A stretch of DNA of 64,000 nt. Source: Prado023 sp963798745. GTDB taxonomy: Bacteria > Actinomycetota > Actinomycetes > S36-B12 > CAIYMF01. Shown piece by piece: positions 42,922-52,057 of this stretch. The stretch lies in assembly GCA_963798745.1 (NCBI GenBank), contig CAWCUF010000005.1, forward strand, positions 186,001 through 250,000. The letters run 5' to 3'. Below the pieces are notes generated by a model. It searched no databases and was not told the origin of the DNA. It saw only the letters and a program-made list of their open reading frames with translations. The first letter of the stretch is position 1, and each line of letters opens with the position of its first letter. The translations under genes and the position numbers were made by a program.

Positions 42922-43713
42922 TCAGGGGGTGGCGGACCGCGCGGCAGCGTGGCCGGCCGGGTCGGAGGCCTCACTGTCGAGCGCCGCCCGGTCGACGGCC
43001 AACGGGTCGCCCACCTCACCGTCGCCGCCGAGCGGACCTTGGGCCAGTCGGATGGGGCGCGCCGGGTCGCTGGTGGACAGCCCGCCGAGCTCGCGCAGGG
43101 CGACCAGGATCTCCACCGGGCGTACGGTCGGAGTCACGTTGGCCACCGTCACCTCCAGGGCAGCTCCCAGCGGCCCGGCATCACGCACTGCGCCCGCGAT
43201 CAGCGCCGGGCGCAGGTCCAGGGTCCGCAAGCCCTGCTTCATCATCCGTTCCACCGGAACGGTGGGGGCATCGACCAGGACCTGCCACGCAGCGGCCAAC
43301 TGATCTGCTGACACATCGGGCACCTCGATGCGCCAGGTACTCGCCTCGAGCCGGGCGACCAGGTCCGACGTGCGGGCTTCGACCACCTCGAGGATGTCCA
43401 GACCCGGGGGCAGCGCCTGATCAAGAGCCGCCCGCAGCGCGTCGGGGTCGCACCGGGCCACGACGCCGATCTCGACGTACTCCGCCTCGCTGGCCGCACC
43501 GGTGGGAGCGGAGTTGGCATACGAGACCTTCGGGTGTGGCGAGAACCCGGCCGAGTATGCCATCGGCACCCGCGCCCGGCGCAGCGCGCGCTCGAGGGCC
43601 CGTTGGAAGTCCCGGTGCGAGGAGAAGCGCAGCGGGCCGCGCTTGGCGTATCGGATTCGCAGCTTCTGGACCGCGGGCACGATCTCACGGTCAGGGGTCC
43701 GCCGGGCGGCCAT
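42922..43713 (-). CDS. TIGR03936 family radical-SAM-associated protein (DUF2344)
   Basis: A 263-residue protein of unknown function that nearly always accompanies the TIGR03960 radical-SAM protein, either fused or next to it. It shows LRIRYAKRGPLRFSSHRDFQRALERALRRA and YSAGFSPHPKVSYANSAPTG, diagnostic for DUF2344. It is translated with the upstream gene (one shared base at 43713). Its linkage to rne, rplU and rpmA suggests a role in rRNA, tRNA or ribosomal protein modification, not established. Confidence 0.92.
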   Translation of the reverse strand: MAARRTPDREIVPAVQKLRIRYAKRGPLRFSSHRDFQRALERALRRARVPMAYSAGFSPHPKVSYANSAPTGAASEAEYVEIGVVARCDPDALRAALDQALPPGLDILEVVEARTSDLVARLEASTWRIEVPDVSADQLAAAWQVLVDAPTVPVERMMKQGLRTLDLRPALIAGAVRDAGPLGAALEVTVANVTPTVRPVEILVALRELGGLSTSDPARPIRLAQGPLGGDGEVGDPLAVDRAALDSEASDPAGHAAARSATP

Positions 43714-45701
43714 CAGGCCTCCACCACGGAGCGGACCTGCGGCAAGGGCATCAGGACGGCCTCGGTGGGTCCGACCTGGATCTCGGTCCCGAGGTGGTCG
43801 CACACCCCGCAGTCGAAGCACGGCGTCCACCGGCAGTCCTGCACCTCACCACCGGCCAGTGCGTCCGCCCAGTCCTGCCACAGCCAGTCGCGGTCCAAAC
43901 CGGAGTCGAGGTGGTCCCAGGGCAGGACCTCGTTCTGCTCCCGCTCGCGGATCGTGAACCAGTCGACGTCCACCGGCTCTGCGCCCAGGACCTGATCCGC
44001 GGCCGCCATCCAGCGCTCGAACGAGAAGTGCTCGCTCCAGCCGTCGAACCGGGCGCCGTCGCGCCAGGCCGCCTCGATGACCCGACCGACGCGGCGGTCC
44101 CCGCGCGAGAGCAGCCCCTCGACGATGCCCGGCCGACCATCGTGGTAGCGGAAGCCGATGGCCTTGGCGTAGTTGCGGTCCTTGCGGATCTCGTCGCGCA
44201 GGGCGTGCAGGCGTCGGTCGGTGGACTCGTGGTCCAGCTGGGCTGCCCACTGGAACGGCGTGTGCGGCTTGGGCACGAACCCGCCGATCGACACCGTGCA
44301 GCGGATGTCGCGGGTGCCGGCAGCTTCGCGGCCGGCCCTGATCACGTTCCTGGCCAGCTCGGCGATCTGCAGCACGTCCTCGTCGGTCTCGGTGGGCAGG
44401 CCGCACATGAAGTAGAGCTTCACCTGACGCCAGCCGGAGGAGTAGGCCGCGGTCACAGTGTTGATCAGGTCCTCCTCGGAGACCATCTTGTTGATCACCT
44501 GACGCATCCGCTCGCTGCCGCCCTCGGGCGCGAACGTCAGCCCGGATCGCCGGCCGTTGCGGGACAACTCGTTGGCCAGGTCGATGTTGAACGCGTCCAC
44601 CCGGGTGCTCGGCAGGGACAACGACACCTGCTCACCCTCGTAGCGGTCGGCCAGGCCCTTGCTCAACTCGGCGATCTCCGAGTGGTCAGCACTGCTCAGC
44701 GAGAGCATCCCGACCTCCTCGAAGCCGGTCTTGCGCAGGCCGTTGTCGATCATCTCGCCCAAGGTGGCCGTCGAGCGCTCCCGGACGGGCCGGGTGATCA
44801 TGCCCGCCTGGCAGAAGCGGCAGCCCCGGGTGCAGCCGCGGAAGATCTCCACGCTCATCCGTTCGTGCACGGTCTCGGCCAGCGGCACCAGCGGGTTCTT
44901 GGGGTAGGGCCACTCGTCGAGATCCATCAGGGTGTGCTTGGCCACGCGCCACGGCGCCACGGGGCTGTTGGGCACGACCCGACCGATCCGGCCGTCGGGC
45001 AGGTACTCCACGTCGTAGAGCGCGGGCACGTAGACCGTGCCGCTGGCGGCCAGGCGCTCGAGCAGTTCCCGACGCAGGGTCGCCTCGCCCGGCTCATCGG
45101 ACAGGCCGTAGTCGGGGTGCTCGGTTCGGAACGCTCGGACGATGTCGCTGATTGCCAGGACCGCCTGCTCGCCATCGCCCAGGACGACCATGTCGACGAA
45201 GTCCGCGACGGGCTCCGGGTTGAAGGCCGCGTGACCCCCCATCACGACCAGCGGGTGGGCATCAATGCGATTCGCGGAGTGCAGCGGGATGCCGGCCAGG
45301 TCGAGGCTGGTGAGCATGTTGGTGTAGCAGAGCTCGGTGGAGAACGACATCCCGAGCAGGTCGAAGGCGCCGAGCGGGCGGTGGCCGTCGACGGTGAACG
45401 CCGGGATCGCGTGCTCACGCATCAGGGTTTCGAGGTCCGGCCACACGGCGTAGCTGCGCTGGGCGAGCACCCCGTCGGCCTCGTTGAGGATCTCGTAGAG
45501 GATCTGCACGCCTTGGTTGGGCAGCCCCACCTCGTAGGCGTCGGGATACATCAGGGCCCAGCGGACCTCGGCGGCGTCCCAGTCCTTGACCGCGGCATTC
45601 AACTCACCACCGATGTACTGCACCGGCTTGCTCACCCGGGGGAGCACCCGCTCGAGCTGGTCGAACATGGGCGCGCTCGAGCGCGAAGAGATCTGCGGCA
45701 T
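43713..45701 (-). CDS. TIGR03960 family B12-binding-like radical SAM protein
   Basis: A 662-residue radical-SAM enzyme of unknown substrate. The N-terminal half resembles a B12-binding fold (LGMSFSTELCYTNML; VVMGGHAAFNPEPVADFVD), followed by the SAM domain with FRGCTRGCRFCQAG (4Fe-4S cysteines) and a C-terminal part with a Cys-rich end (CRWTPCFDCGVCDHLG). The ATG at 45701 is preceded at 6 nt by TACCCT, so the message is probably leaderless. It heads the operon with the TIGR03936 gene. Confidence 0.93.
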   Translation of the reverse strand: MPQISSRSSAPMFDQLERVLPRVSKPVQYIGGELNAAVKDWDAAEVRWALMYPDAYEVGLPNQGVQILYEILNEADGVLAQRSYAVWPDLETLMREHAIPAFTVDGHRPLGAFDLLGMSFSTELCYTNMLTSLDLAGIPLHSANRIDAHPLVVMGGHAAFNPEPVADFVDMVVLGDGEQAVLAISDIVRAFRTEHPDYGLSDEPGEATLRRELLERLAASGTVYVPALYDVEYLPDGRIGRVVPNSPVAPWRVAKHTLMDLDEWPYPKNPLVPLAETVHERMSVEIFRGCTRGCRFCQAGMITRPVRERSTATLGEMIDNGLRKTGFEEVGMLSLSSADHSEIAELSKGLADRYEGEQVSLSLPSTRVDAFNIDLANELSRNGRRSGLTFAPEGGSERMRQVINKMVSEEDLINTVTAAYSSGWRQVKLYFMCGLPTETDEDVLQIAELARNVIRAGREAAGTRDIRCTVSIGGFVPKPHTPFQWAAQLDHESTDRRLHALRDEIRKDRNYAKAIGFRYHDGRPGIVEGLLSRGDRRVGRVIEAAWRDGARFDGWSEHFSFERWMAAADQVLGAEPVDVDWFTIREREQNEVLPWDHLDSGLDRDWLWQDWADALAGGEVQDCRWTPCFDCGVCDHLGTEIQVGPTEAVLMPLPQVRSVVEA

Positions 45702-45707
45702 TGGTCA

Positions 45708-45713
45708 AGGGTA
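45708..45713 (-). promoter_or_regulatory. Candidate -10 box of the leaderless TIGR03960 transcript
   Basis: TACCCT on the minus strand, 6 nt upstream of the ATG at 45701. Confidence 0.55.
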
Positions 45714-45825
45714 GACCGGATCCCTGGCAGGCAGGATCTGCGCGCATCCTGAGCCGATGGCCGGGGAAGGCCGAACCATGCCGTCGACTTGGTCGTTCCG
45801 AGTCGGTTGCTCTGCTGACCTCGCA

Positions 45826-45949
45826 AACCTTGCCGTAGATCCGGTCGCTCTCGGGTTCACCGAGACACCCAGCAACGACCATGTCGGCGGCAAGGTTGTC
45901 GACTGGCCCGGGCCAAGCGCACTGCAACGACCATTTCCACGGCAAGGTT
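45826..45949. repeat. Three copies of a ~25-bp motif between genes
   Basis: Direct copies GCAACGACCAT-N6-GGCAAGGTT lie at 45872-45897 and 45924-45949. A diverged inverted copy (AACCTTGCCG...GGTCGC) lies at 45826-45848. The direct copies are 52 bp apart. Confidence 0.7.
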
Positions 45950-46094
45950 CGCCCGCCAGGCCGCGCCCCCGCGGGAGGGGCTGGCTTGAGCCGCGTTGCG
46001 CGCACGGCACGGTGGCGAGCGAGACGGTGGGCCGACTTGCGCGGCACCGCCGGGGTTGTTGGCGCTAGGCCGAGGAGGGCCAGGCGGAGGACGG

Positions 46095-46838
46095 CTACGC
46101 CGAGGACGGCTGCGCGGTGGGCGGCGCCGACGCGGGAGCGGGGACGCTGCGCAGGCGCGGGAGCAGCATGCCGGTGCGAGCCTTGTAGTCCGTCCACTGC
46201 GGGTAGCGGCTCATGCTGCGCTCCTTGCCCAGCATGTTCGGCACGAACAATCCCAACCACACCCACGCGAGCACCAGCCAGGGCAGCCAGTGCCCGGCGA
46301 CAACCGCGAATGAGGCGTACAGCATCATCTCGCCGAGGTAGTTCGGGTGCCGGACCCGCGCGAACCACCCGGAGGTGATCAGCCCGCGTCGCTCAGCGAG
46401 GACGAAGTGCTTCTGGGCGTCGCTGGCCATCATGATCACCACACCGAGCGCGTAGGCGATCGCCGCGGCGGCGAGCAGCCACGCCGGCTGTTGGGTGTCA
46501 TCGCGCACCAGCAGGATCGGGGCCAGCCAGTAGGGCCCGAGCACCAGGGCGAAGGTCATGAACGCCCCGCCGGCGGTGATCCGGGTCTGCCAGCGGGCAT
46601 CGGGCATGACCACGTCCTTGAGCAGCCAGATCAGCCCATAGCTGCCGTGCAGGGCCAGGTAGGTCCACGCCGTGGATGTCCACGTGTCGGTCAGCACCAT
46701 CAGCCCCAGCACGAACGGCAGCGTGCCGCCCTTCTGTACGTTGATGACCCAGTTCATCTTGACCGGCCGCGGCCCGCCGAGGAAGTCCTCGGAGAGGTAC
46801 GTGCGCAGCCGCAACCACCGATCCAGGGTCATCACCAC
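46095..46838 (-). CDS. DUF1295 / isoprenylcysteine methyltransferase-like membrane protein
   Basis: An integral membrane protein of about 247 residues with at least six hydrophobic segments. Near the C-terminus, RHPNYLGEMMLYASF and the following KERSMSRYPQWTDYKART match the steroid 5-alpha-reductase/ICMT/DUF1295 superfamily; the substrate is unknown. Start choice: GTG at 46838 has a TATCCT box 7 nt upstream, matching other leaderless genes here, while ATG at 46832 is two codons later. It diverges from ppk2. Confidence 0.85.
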   Translation of the reverse strand: MVMTLDRWLRLRTYLSEDFLGGPRPVKMNWVINVQKGGTLPFVLGLMVLTDTWTSTAWTYLALHGSYGLIWLLKDVVMPDARWQTRITAGGAFMTFALVLGPYWLAPILLVRDDTQQPAWLLAAAAIAYALGVVIMMASDAQKHFVLAERRGLITSGWFARVRHPNYLGEMMLYASFAVVAGHWLPWLVLAWVWLGLFVPNMLGKERSMSRYPQWTDYKARTGMLLPRLRSVPAPASAPPTAQPSSA

Positions 46839-46845
46839 GTGGCTC

Positions 46846-46851
46846 AGGATA
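46846..46851 (-). promoter_or_regulatory. Candidate -10 box of the DUF1295 gene
   Basis: TATCCT on the minus strand, 7 nt before GTG 46838 and 13 nt before ATG 46832. Confidence 0.4.
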
Positions 46852-46962
46852 GGCCCGACCGCGCTGACCTCGTATCGCCCGCAGAGACGGATCGTTGGGA
46901 CGCATCGCCCACCGGAGCGCCCCGACGCGCCCGCGCGGGGCCCGGGACGGCAGTATCTGGAC

Positions 46963-47967
46963 ATGACCGAAGACCAGGACGTCCACGAGTTCGACCTCGA
47001 ATCCATCATGGACCTCGCCGACATCATCGAGGCGCTGCAGGACACCGAGGACGACAGGTTGCTGCACTTCGGCCTGACGGCCGCCGACACCTGGGACGAG
47101 GTGGATGACCCGGTGCTCCTCGGCCCGAACGGGACCCCGGTGGGCACGTGGCGCGAGGGCTACCCCTACGACACCCGCATCTCGCGGCGGGAGTACGAGC
47201 TGACCAAGCGGCTGCTGCAGATCGAGCTGCTCAAGATGCAGGCGTGGGTCAAGGATTCCGGGGCCCGGATCGTGATGGTGTTCGAGGGCCGTGACGCGGC
47301 CGGCAAGGGCGGGACGATCAAGCGGTTCATGGAGCACATGAACCCGCGTGGTGCGACCGTCGTGGCGCTGGAGAAACCGACCAAGGAGGAAAGCACCCAG
47401 TGGTACTTCCAGCGCTACATCAAGCACCTGCCCAGCGCCGGTGAGATCGTGATGTTCGACCGCTCCTGGTACAACCGCGCCGGCGTCGAGCGGGTCATGG
47501 GGTTCTGCACCGATGCCCAGTACGACGAGTTCATGCGCCAGACCCCGGAGTTCGAGCGGATGCTGGTGCGCAGCGGGATCATCCTGTTCAAGTTCTGGTT
47601 CTCGGTCAGTCGCAAGGAGCAGGTGGCCCGGTTCACCATCCGGCGCATCGACCCGGTGCGGCAGTGGAAGCTCTCACCGATGGACCTCGCGAGCCTGGAC
47701 CGCTGGCAGGACTACACCGACGCCAAGGAGGCGATGCTGTTCTACACTGACAGCGACTGGGCGCCGTGGACGGTGGTGCGCTCAAACGACAAGAAGCGCG
47801 GCAGGCTCGAGGCGATGCGCTGGGTGCTGGCCACCGTGAACTACCCGGACAAGGACGAGGAGCTCGTCGGGATGCCGGACCCCAACATCGTCGGCCCGCC
47901 CTGGCGGATCTACGAGACCGGTGAGCACACCGGCAAGATGTATCCACCGCTGAGCAGCGAGGACTGA
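46963..47967 (+). CDS. ppk2: Polyphosphate kinase 2
   Basis: A PPK2-family enzyme of 334 residues that transfers phosphate between polyphosphate and nucleoside diphosphates. Walker A appears as FEGRDAAGKGGTIKRF and Walker B as MFDRSWYNRAGVERVMGF; the lid arginines lie in TIRRIDPVRQWKLSPMD. This single-domain layout fits class I (NDP) enzymes. An acidic N-terminal stretch of about 50 residues precedes the domain. The ATG at 46963 is used; longer in-frame readings lack homology. It converges on rodA with 39 bp between stops. Confidence 0.95.
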   Translation: MTEDQDVHEFDLESIMDLADIIEALQDTEDDRLLHFGLTAADTWDEVDDPVLLGPNGTPVGTWREGYPYDTRISRREYELTKRLLQIELLKMQAWVKDSGARIVMVFEGRDAAGKGGTIKRFMEHMNPRGATVVALEKPTKEESTQWYFQRYIKHLPSAGEIVMFDRSWYNRAGVERVMGFCTDAQYDEFMRQTPEFERMLVRSGIILFKFWFSVSRKEQVARFTIRRIDPVRQWKLSPMDLASLDRWQDYTDAKEAMLFYTDSDWAPWTVVRSNDKKRGRLEAMRWVLATVNYPDKDEELVGMPDPNIVGPPWRIYETGEHTGKMYPPLSSED

Positions 47968-48006
47968 GCCTCGCAGCCCGAGGTTCGCGGCGGGCGCCGG
48001 TGCGGG

Positions 48007-49167
48007 TCAGTCGTCGGCGGTCGATCCGGCGTGGATGTTGAGCAGCAGGCCGATCCCGATCCAGCCGGCGAACATCGACGATCCGCCGTAGGACACGAAC
48101 GGCAGCGGCACCCCGGTCACCGGCATGATGCCCAGGTTCATCCCCACGTTCTCGAAGGACTGCAGGCCGAACCAGAGCACCACACCGGCCGCGACCAGGC
48201 GGCCGAACAGATCCCGGGCACGAAGCGCGGTCAGCAACCCGCGCCACAGCACGAGGGCCAGCAGGCCCAGCAGCACGCTGACCCCGACGAAGCCCAGCTC
48301 CTCGCCAGCCACCGAGAACACGAAGTCGGTGTGGTTGAACGGCACGAAACCGCCCTGGGTCTGGGTACCGTGCCCCAGGCCACGACCCAGCAGCCCACCG
48401 GCGCCGATCGCGATGCGCGCCTGCTGGGTGTTGTAGCCGAACGTGCGCGCCCCCTCGTCCGGGCGGGCGAACGCGGTCAGCCGATCGATCTGGTAGTCGT
48501 CGACCAGACCCAGGGCGAACGCAGCGGCCACGGTTGCCACCCCGGCCACGGCCAGCAGCGCCAGCTGCCACATCCGCACGCCGGCGACCGCGAGCATCCC
48601 GGCGACGATCGAGACGATGACCAGGACGGTCCCGAGGTCCGGCTGCAGCATGATCAGTCCGACCGGAACCGCGGCGATGGCCAGCGCGCGGAGCACGGTC
48701 CGCCCGGGCGGCACGTCCCCCGGGTTTCGGTCGGCCAGGACCAGCGCCACGCCGACGATGATCGCGACCTTGGCGAACTCCGAGGGTTGGACGGTGAAAC
48801 CGGCCGGCAGCCGGATCCACGCCTGCGCGCCGTTGATCGTGCTGCCCACCGGGGAGAGCACCAGCACGAGCCCGGCCAGGCTGGCCGCGTAGAGCATCGG
48901 TGTGTACCGGCGGATCGCCCGGTGACCCAAGCGCGACACCGCCGCGCAGAGCACCAGGCCCAGCGCCAGGTTCATCAGGTGCCGGGCCGCCGACCCACCC
49001 GACCACTGGCCAGCCGCCGTCAGGCGCGCCGAGGTGGCCGACCAGATCAGGGCCGCCCCGAGCAGCGACAACGTGGCTGCGGGGAGCACGAGCAGCCAGT
49101 CCCACTGGTGCAGCCGGGGTGGGCTGGTCCGGGGTCGCAGCAGCGGCGCCGTGCGCAGGCCCGTCAT
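48007..49167 (-). CDS. rodA: Rod-shape-determining glycosyltransferase RodA
   Basis: A SEDS-family peptidoglycan polymerase of 386 residues with about ten transmembrane helices. Conserved segments include PSEFAKVAIIV, the catalytic-loop region GLGHGTQTQGGFVPFNHTDFVFSV and the C-terminal PFVSYGGSSMFA. It works with the class B PBP encoded immediately upstream; the ATG overlaps the mrdA stop (ATGA). Last gene of the elongation operon. Confidence 0.95.
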   Translation of the reverse strand: MTGLRTAPLLRPRTSPPRLHQWDWLLVLPAATLSLLGAALIWSATSARLTAAGQWSGGSAARHLMNLALGLVLCAAVSRLGHRAIRRYTPMLYAASLAGLVLVLSPVGSTINGAQAWIRLPAGFTVQPSEFAKVAIIVGVALVLADRNPGDVPPGRTVLRALAIAAVPVGLIMLQPDLGTVLVIVSIVAGMLAVAGVRMWQLALLAVAGVATVAAAFALGLVDDYQIDRLTAFARPDEGARTFGYNTQQARIAIGAGGLLGRGLGHGTQTQGGFVPFNHTDFVFSVAGEELGFVGVSVLLGLLALVLWRGLLTALRARDLFGRLVAAGVVLWFGLQSFENVGMNLGIMPVTGVPLPFVSYGGSSMFAGWIGIGLLLNIHAGSTADD

Positions 49168-51266
49168 CGCGCGGGGGCCTTCGGGCGACCGTCCGCGCCG
49201 ATCGTGGGCAACCCCGTGGCCACGTCCCCACCCACCAGGACGCTGCGGCTCGGGTCGGCCGTCCCAGCGCGCGCGCCGAACAGCGCGTCGTAGATCCCGC
49301 GGACACTGGCCCCGGAGGTCCCCGCCCCGGTGCCGCCCTGCGAGACCATGATCACCACGGCGTAGCGCGGGTCATCGGCCGGTGCGAAGGACGCGAACCA
49401 CGAGGTGGCCTGCGAGCCGTACACCTCCCCCGTGCCGGTCTTGCCGGCCAGCGGCACCTCGTCGCGCGGGAAGTCGGCGAACGGCCGGCGCGCGGAGCCG
49501 TCATCGATCACGCCACGCAACGCCCGGCGCAGGAAGGCGAGGTCGTCTGCGGGGACGTCCAGGGTGCCGATCGGCTCGGGCGCCATCCGGGTGCGCACCG
49601 AGCCATCGGCGGCCAGCAGGGCACGGGCCACCTGCGGCCGGTAGAGCGTGCCCCCGTTGGCGATGGCCGCGTAGGCCGAGGCCAGCTGCAGCACGCTCGC
49701 GGTGGTGTCGCCCTGGCCGATCGAGGCGTTCAGCGCATCCCCGACCCGCCACAGCATGCCCTCGGCACAGTTCTCCTTGGCCAGGCTCCTCAAGTACTTC
49801 GCGCGGGCGGGGTCGGCGGCCTCCGGGTAGCCCGACTCGGCCCGCCGGCACCAGTCGTCGCGCTGCGCCTCCCATTGGGCGGCCTTGAGCTCCCGGGAGG
49901 CGACCTTCCCCGCGGTCTCCCCCGGCAGGTCGATCCCGGTCGGCACGCCGAAGCCGAAGTCGGCGGCCGTGCCGGCGATCAGGTCCGCGGGCGCGTCGAC
50001 CGGCGTCGATCCCCCATCGGCCTTCCACTGCTCGTGCGCCACGCGGTAGTAGACCGTGTCGCAGGAGACCTCCAGGGCGCGTTGCAGCGAGATCGGTCCG
50101 TACGAGCGTGACTTGTAGTTCTGGAACGCCCGACCGCCGACCGTGTAGGCGCTCGGGCAGGGGTAGGTCGCGGTGGTGGAGTAGCCGGCGCGCAGGGCGG
50201 CGGCGGTGCTCACCACCTTGAATGTCGACGCGGGGGCCAGCGCGCTCTGCACCGCGCGGTTCAGCAGCGGCTGGCCGGCCTGGGGGTCGGTGAGTCCCGC
50301 GTAGTCGTCGGCCGAGATCCCGCCGGACCACACGTTGGCGTCGAAGTCCGGGGCCGACGCGAGGGCCAGCACCGCTCCGGTGCGCACGTCGAGCACCACC
50401 GCAGCCCCACCATCGGCTTCGTAGGGCTGCTTGGAGATCGGGTCGATCCGGCCACGCGCCCGCTTGATCGCGGCCTGGAGCTGCTCCTGAACCACAGCCT
50501 GCAGCTGCGCGTCGAGGTTGGTCACCAGGGTCTGGCCCGGCTCGGCGGGCTGCAGGACGGTGGCAGCGGCCCGGTGCCCGGCGCTGTCCACGGTCGCCTG
50601 CTCGCGACCCGGTGTGCCACGCAGGGCCTGGTCGTAGACGGCTTCGAGACCAGCTCGCCCGCGGACCGGGATCCCGTCCAGGGCCGGCTCGTCTGCGAGG
50701 TCCTCGGCCGTGACCGCAGCCACGTGGCCGAGGGTGTGCGCCGCGAGCTCCCTGCCCGGATAGTCGCGGACCGGCGACTCGACGACGTCGACCGCCGGAT
50801 AGGCCTGCGGATCGGCCATGATCGCACCAGCCGCGTCGATGCCGACGTCGCGCGCGATGACCGGGTTGGCTCCCGGCGCGCCGTTCCAGCAGTCCGGTTG
50901 TGGCTGGGCCTCGGGCGTCCCGCAGTTGCGCAGCCGGGCAGCCAGGCGCTCGGCTTCGACGTCGAGCAGGTCAGCGAGCCCGTCGAGAACTGTTCGGCCC
51001 TCGTCGTCGAGTCGGCGCAGGTCGCGCCGCGAGATGGCGACGTCGAGGCTGATCCGGTTGGCGGCCAGCGTTCGGCCCCGCTGGTCGAGGACCATGCCAC
51101 GCGCGGCCGGAATCACCACCTCGCGCAGCCGGTTGTCCTCGGCGGCTGCCCGCGCCGGCGCCGGGTCCAGGACCTGCAGGCTGAACGCACGTGCGGCCAG
51201 CGTGACCACCAGGGACAGCACGAGGACAGCCAGTACCAGCAGGCGGGCGTGGGCACGATCAGTCAT
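49164..51266 (-). CDS. mrdA: Penicillin-binding protein 2 (class B transpeptidase)
   Basis: The transpeptidase partner of RodA, 700 residues. One N-terminal membrane helix, the PBP dimerisation domain (~50-230), then the transpeptidase domain with S347-T-F-K350, SCD at 401-403 and KTG at 609-611. A segment of about 45 residues rich in charged residues and two cysteines (~462-506) is inserted between the SxN-type and KTG motifs. The ATG at 51266 overlaps the mreD stop; a much longer in-frame reading upstream is antisense-type noise across mreD. Confidence 0.95.
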   Translation of the reverse strand: MTDRAHARLLVLAVLVLSLVVTLAARAFSLQVLDPAPARAAAEDNRLREVVIPAARGMVLDQRGRTLAANRISLDVAISRRDLRRLDDEGRTVLDGLADLLDVEAERLAARLRNCGTPEAQPQPDCWNGAPGANPVIARDVGIDAAGAIMADPQAYPAVDVVESPVRDYPGRELAAHTLGHVAAVTAEDLADEPALDGIPVRGRAGLEAVYDQALRGTPGREQATVDSAGHRAAATVLQPAEPGQTLVTNLDAQLQAVVQEQLQAAIKRARGRIDPISKQPYEADGGAAVVLDVRTGAVLALASAPDFDANVWSGGISADDYAGLTDPQAGQPLLNRAVQSALAPASTFKVVSTAAALRAGYSTTATYPCPSAYTVGGRAFQNYKSRSYGPISLQRALEVSCDTVYYRVAHEQWKADGGSTPVDAPADLIAGTAADFGFGVPTGIDLPGETAGKVASRELKAAQWEAQRDDWCRRAESGYPEAADPARAKYLRSLAKENCAEGMLWRVGDALNASIGQGDTTASVLQLASAYAAIANGGTLYRPQVARALLAADGSVRTRMAPEPIGTLDVPADDLAFLRRALRGVIDDGSARRPFADFPRDEVPLAGKTGTGEVYGSQATSWFASFAPADDPRYAVVIMVSQGGTGAGTSGASVRGIYDALFGARAGTADPSRSVLVGGDVATGLPTIGADGRPKAPAR

Positions 51267-52057
51267 GGCCGGTCCATCCCGCCGGATGGTTGGACGCTGG
51301 ATGCGGGTGCCGTTGCGCGATCCCCGGCAACCGTAGGCCCGGCCAGCCCGCCTGGACCGGACTGGCTCGGCCCGACGATCGATCGGACCCGCGGCGACGG
51401 GGCCGGACGGGCGCGGCGGCTGGCGAGCAGCAGCGCTGCAGGTGCCAGCAGCAGCCCCCAGCCCAGGCTGGCCACGACGGCCAGCAGCAGTGCCCCCCAG
51501 GACACCCCCGAGGCGCCGCCCGCGAACCAGACGACCGCTGCGCGGACGACCACGACGGCACCGGAGCCGACCGCGAGCATGACCATGGCCGCGATGGGCC
51601 CCGGTCGGTAGGTCGCCGCCGCGCGACCCATCAGTGCTGCCGCCAGGACCAGGACCAGCATCCACCCGCCCAGCGGACCCGCTGCGGGCGGGACCAGGTC
51701 CAGGACCAGCCCCGCAACGGCGCCGACCGCGGCCCCGGCCAGGGCACCGTGCGCCAGCGCGATGGCCAGCACGCTGATCGCCACGAGGTCCGGGACGGCC
51801 CCCGGCGTCGGCAGCCTGTTCACCCACGTCACCTGCACCAGCACCAGGGCGATCAGCGCCGCCACCAGCAGGGTCAGGGAGAAGGGCGAGCGCGGTGGGC
51901 CGGCGGGGGAGGTGTAGGGCGCTGCTCCCCCGAGCGACGAGGTCGGCCTTGACGATCCGCTGCGCCTGGAGACTGGGCTGCGCCCGGGCGCGGGGCTGTG
52001 CCAGCGGGCGGGGCTGAACCAGGGACGTCCCCCGGGTCCCCGGAGGCCTGCCCTCAT
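51263..52057 (-). CDS. mreD: Rod shape-determining protein MreD
   Basis: A 264-residue integral membrane component of the elongasome with about five helices (LLVAALIALVLVQVTW; VPDLVAISVLAIALAHG and others). The helices are flanked by a Ser/Arg/Pro-rich N-terminal arm of about 57 residues and a C-terminal arm of about 45. The ATG at 52057 overlaps the mreC stop, so this long N-terminal arm is likely real. The sequence is weakly conserved, as usual for MreD; the position between mreC and mrdA carries much of the support. Confidence 0.88.
   Translation of the reverse strand: MRAGLRGPGGRPWFSPARWHSPAPGRSPVSRRSGSSRPTSSLGGAAPYTSPAGPPRSPFSLTLLVAALIALVLVQVTWVNRLPTPGAVPDLVAISVLAIALAHGALAGAAVGAVAGLVLDLVPPAAGPLGGWMLVLVLAAALMGRAAATYRPGPIAAMVMLAVGSGAVVVVRAAVVWFAGGASGVSWGALLLAVVASLGWGLLLAPAALLLASRRARPAPSPRVRSIVGPSQSGPGGLAGPTVAGDRATAPASSVQPSGGMDRP

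Larger units (their letters stand above)
45702..46094. other. 393-bp gene-free stretch with short repeats
   Basis: No supported gene. Apart from the TIGR03960 promoter it contains two direct and one inverted copy of a roughly 25-bp motif (see the repeat entry). Composition is slightly less GC-rich than its neighbours. Confidence 0.55.

Noticed and set aside
38635..45752. Very long plus-strand open frames (such as 40121-43303 and 41736-45752) opposite rne and the radical-SAM genes
   Set aside because: They are antisense frames kept open by high G+C in third positions; the translations are Arg/Gly/Pro-rich without family motifs, while the minus-strand proteins have clear domains.
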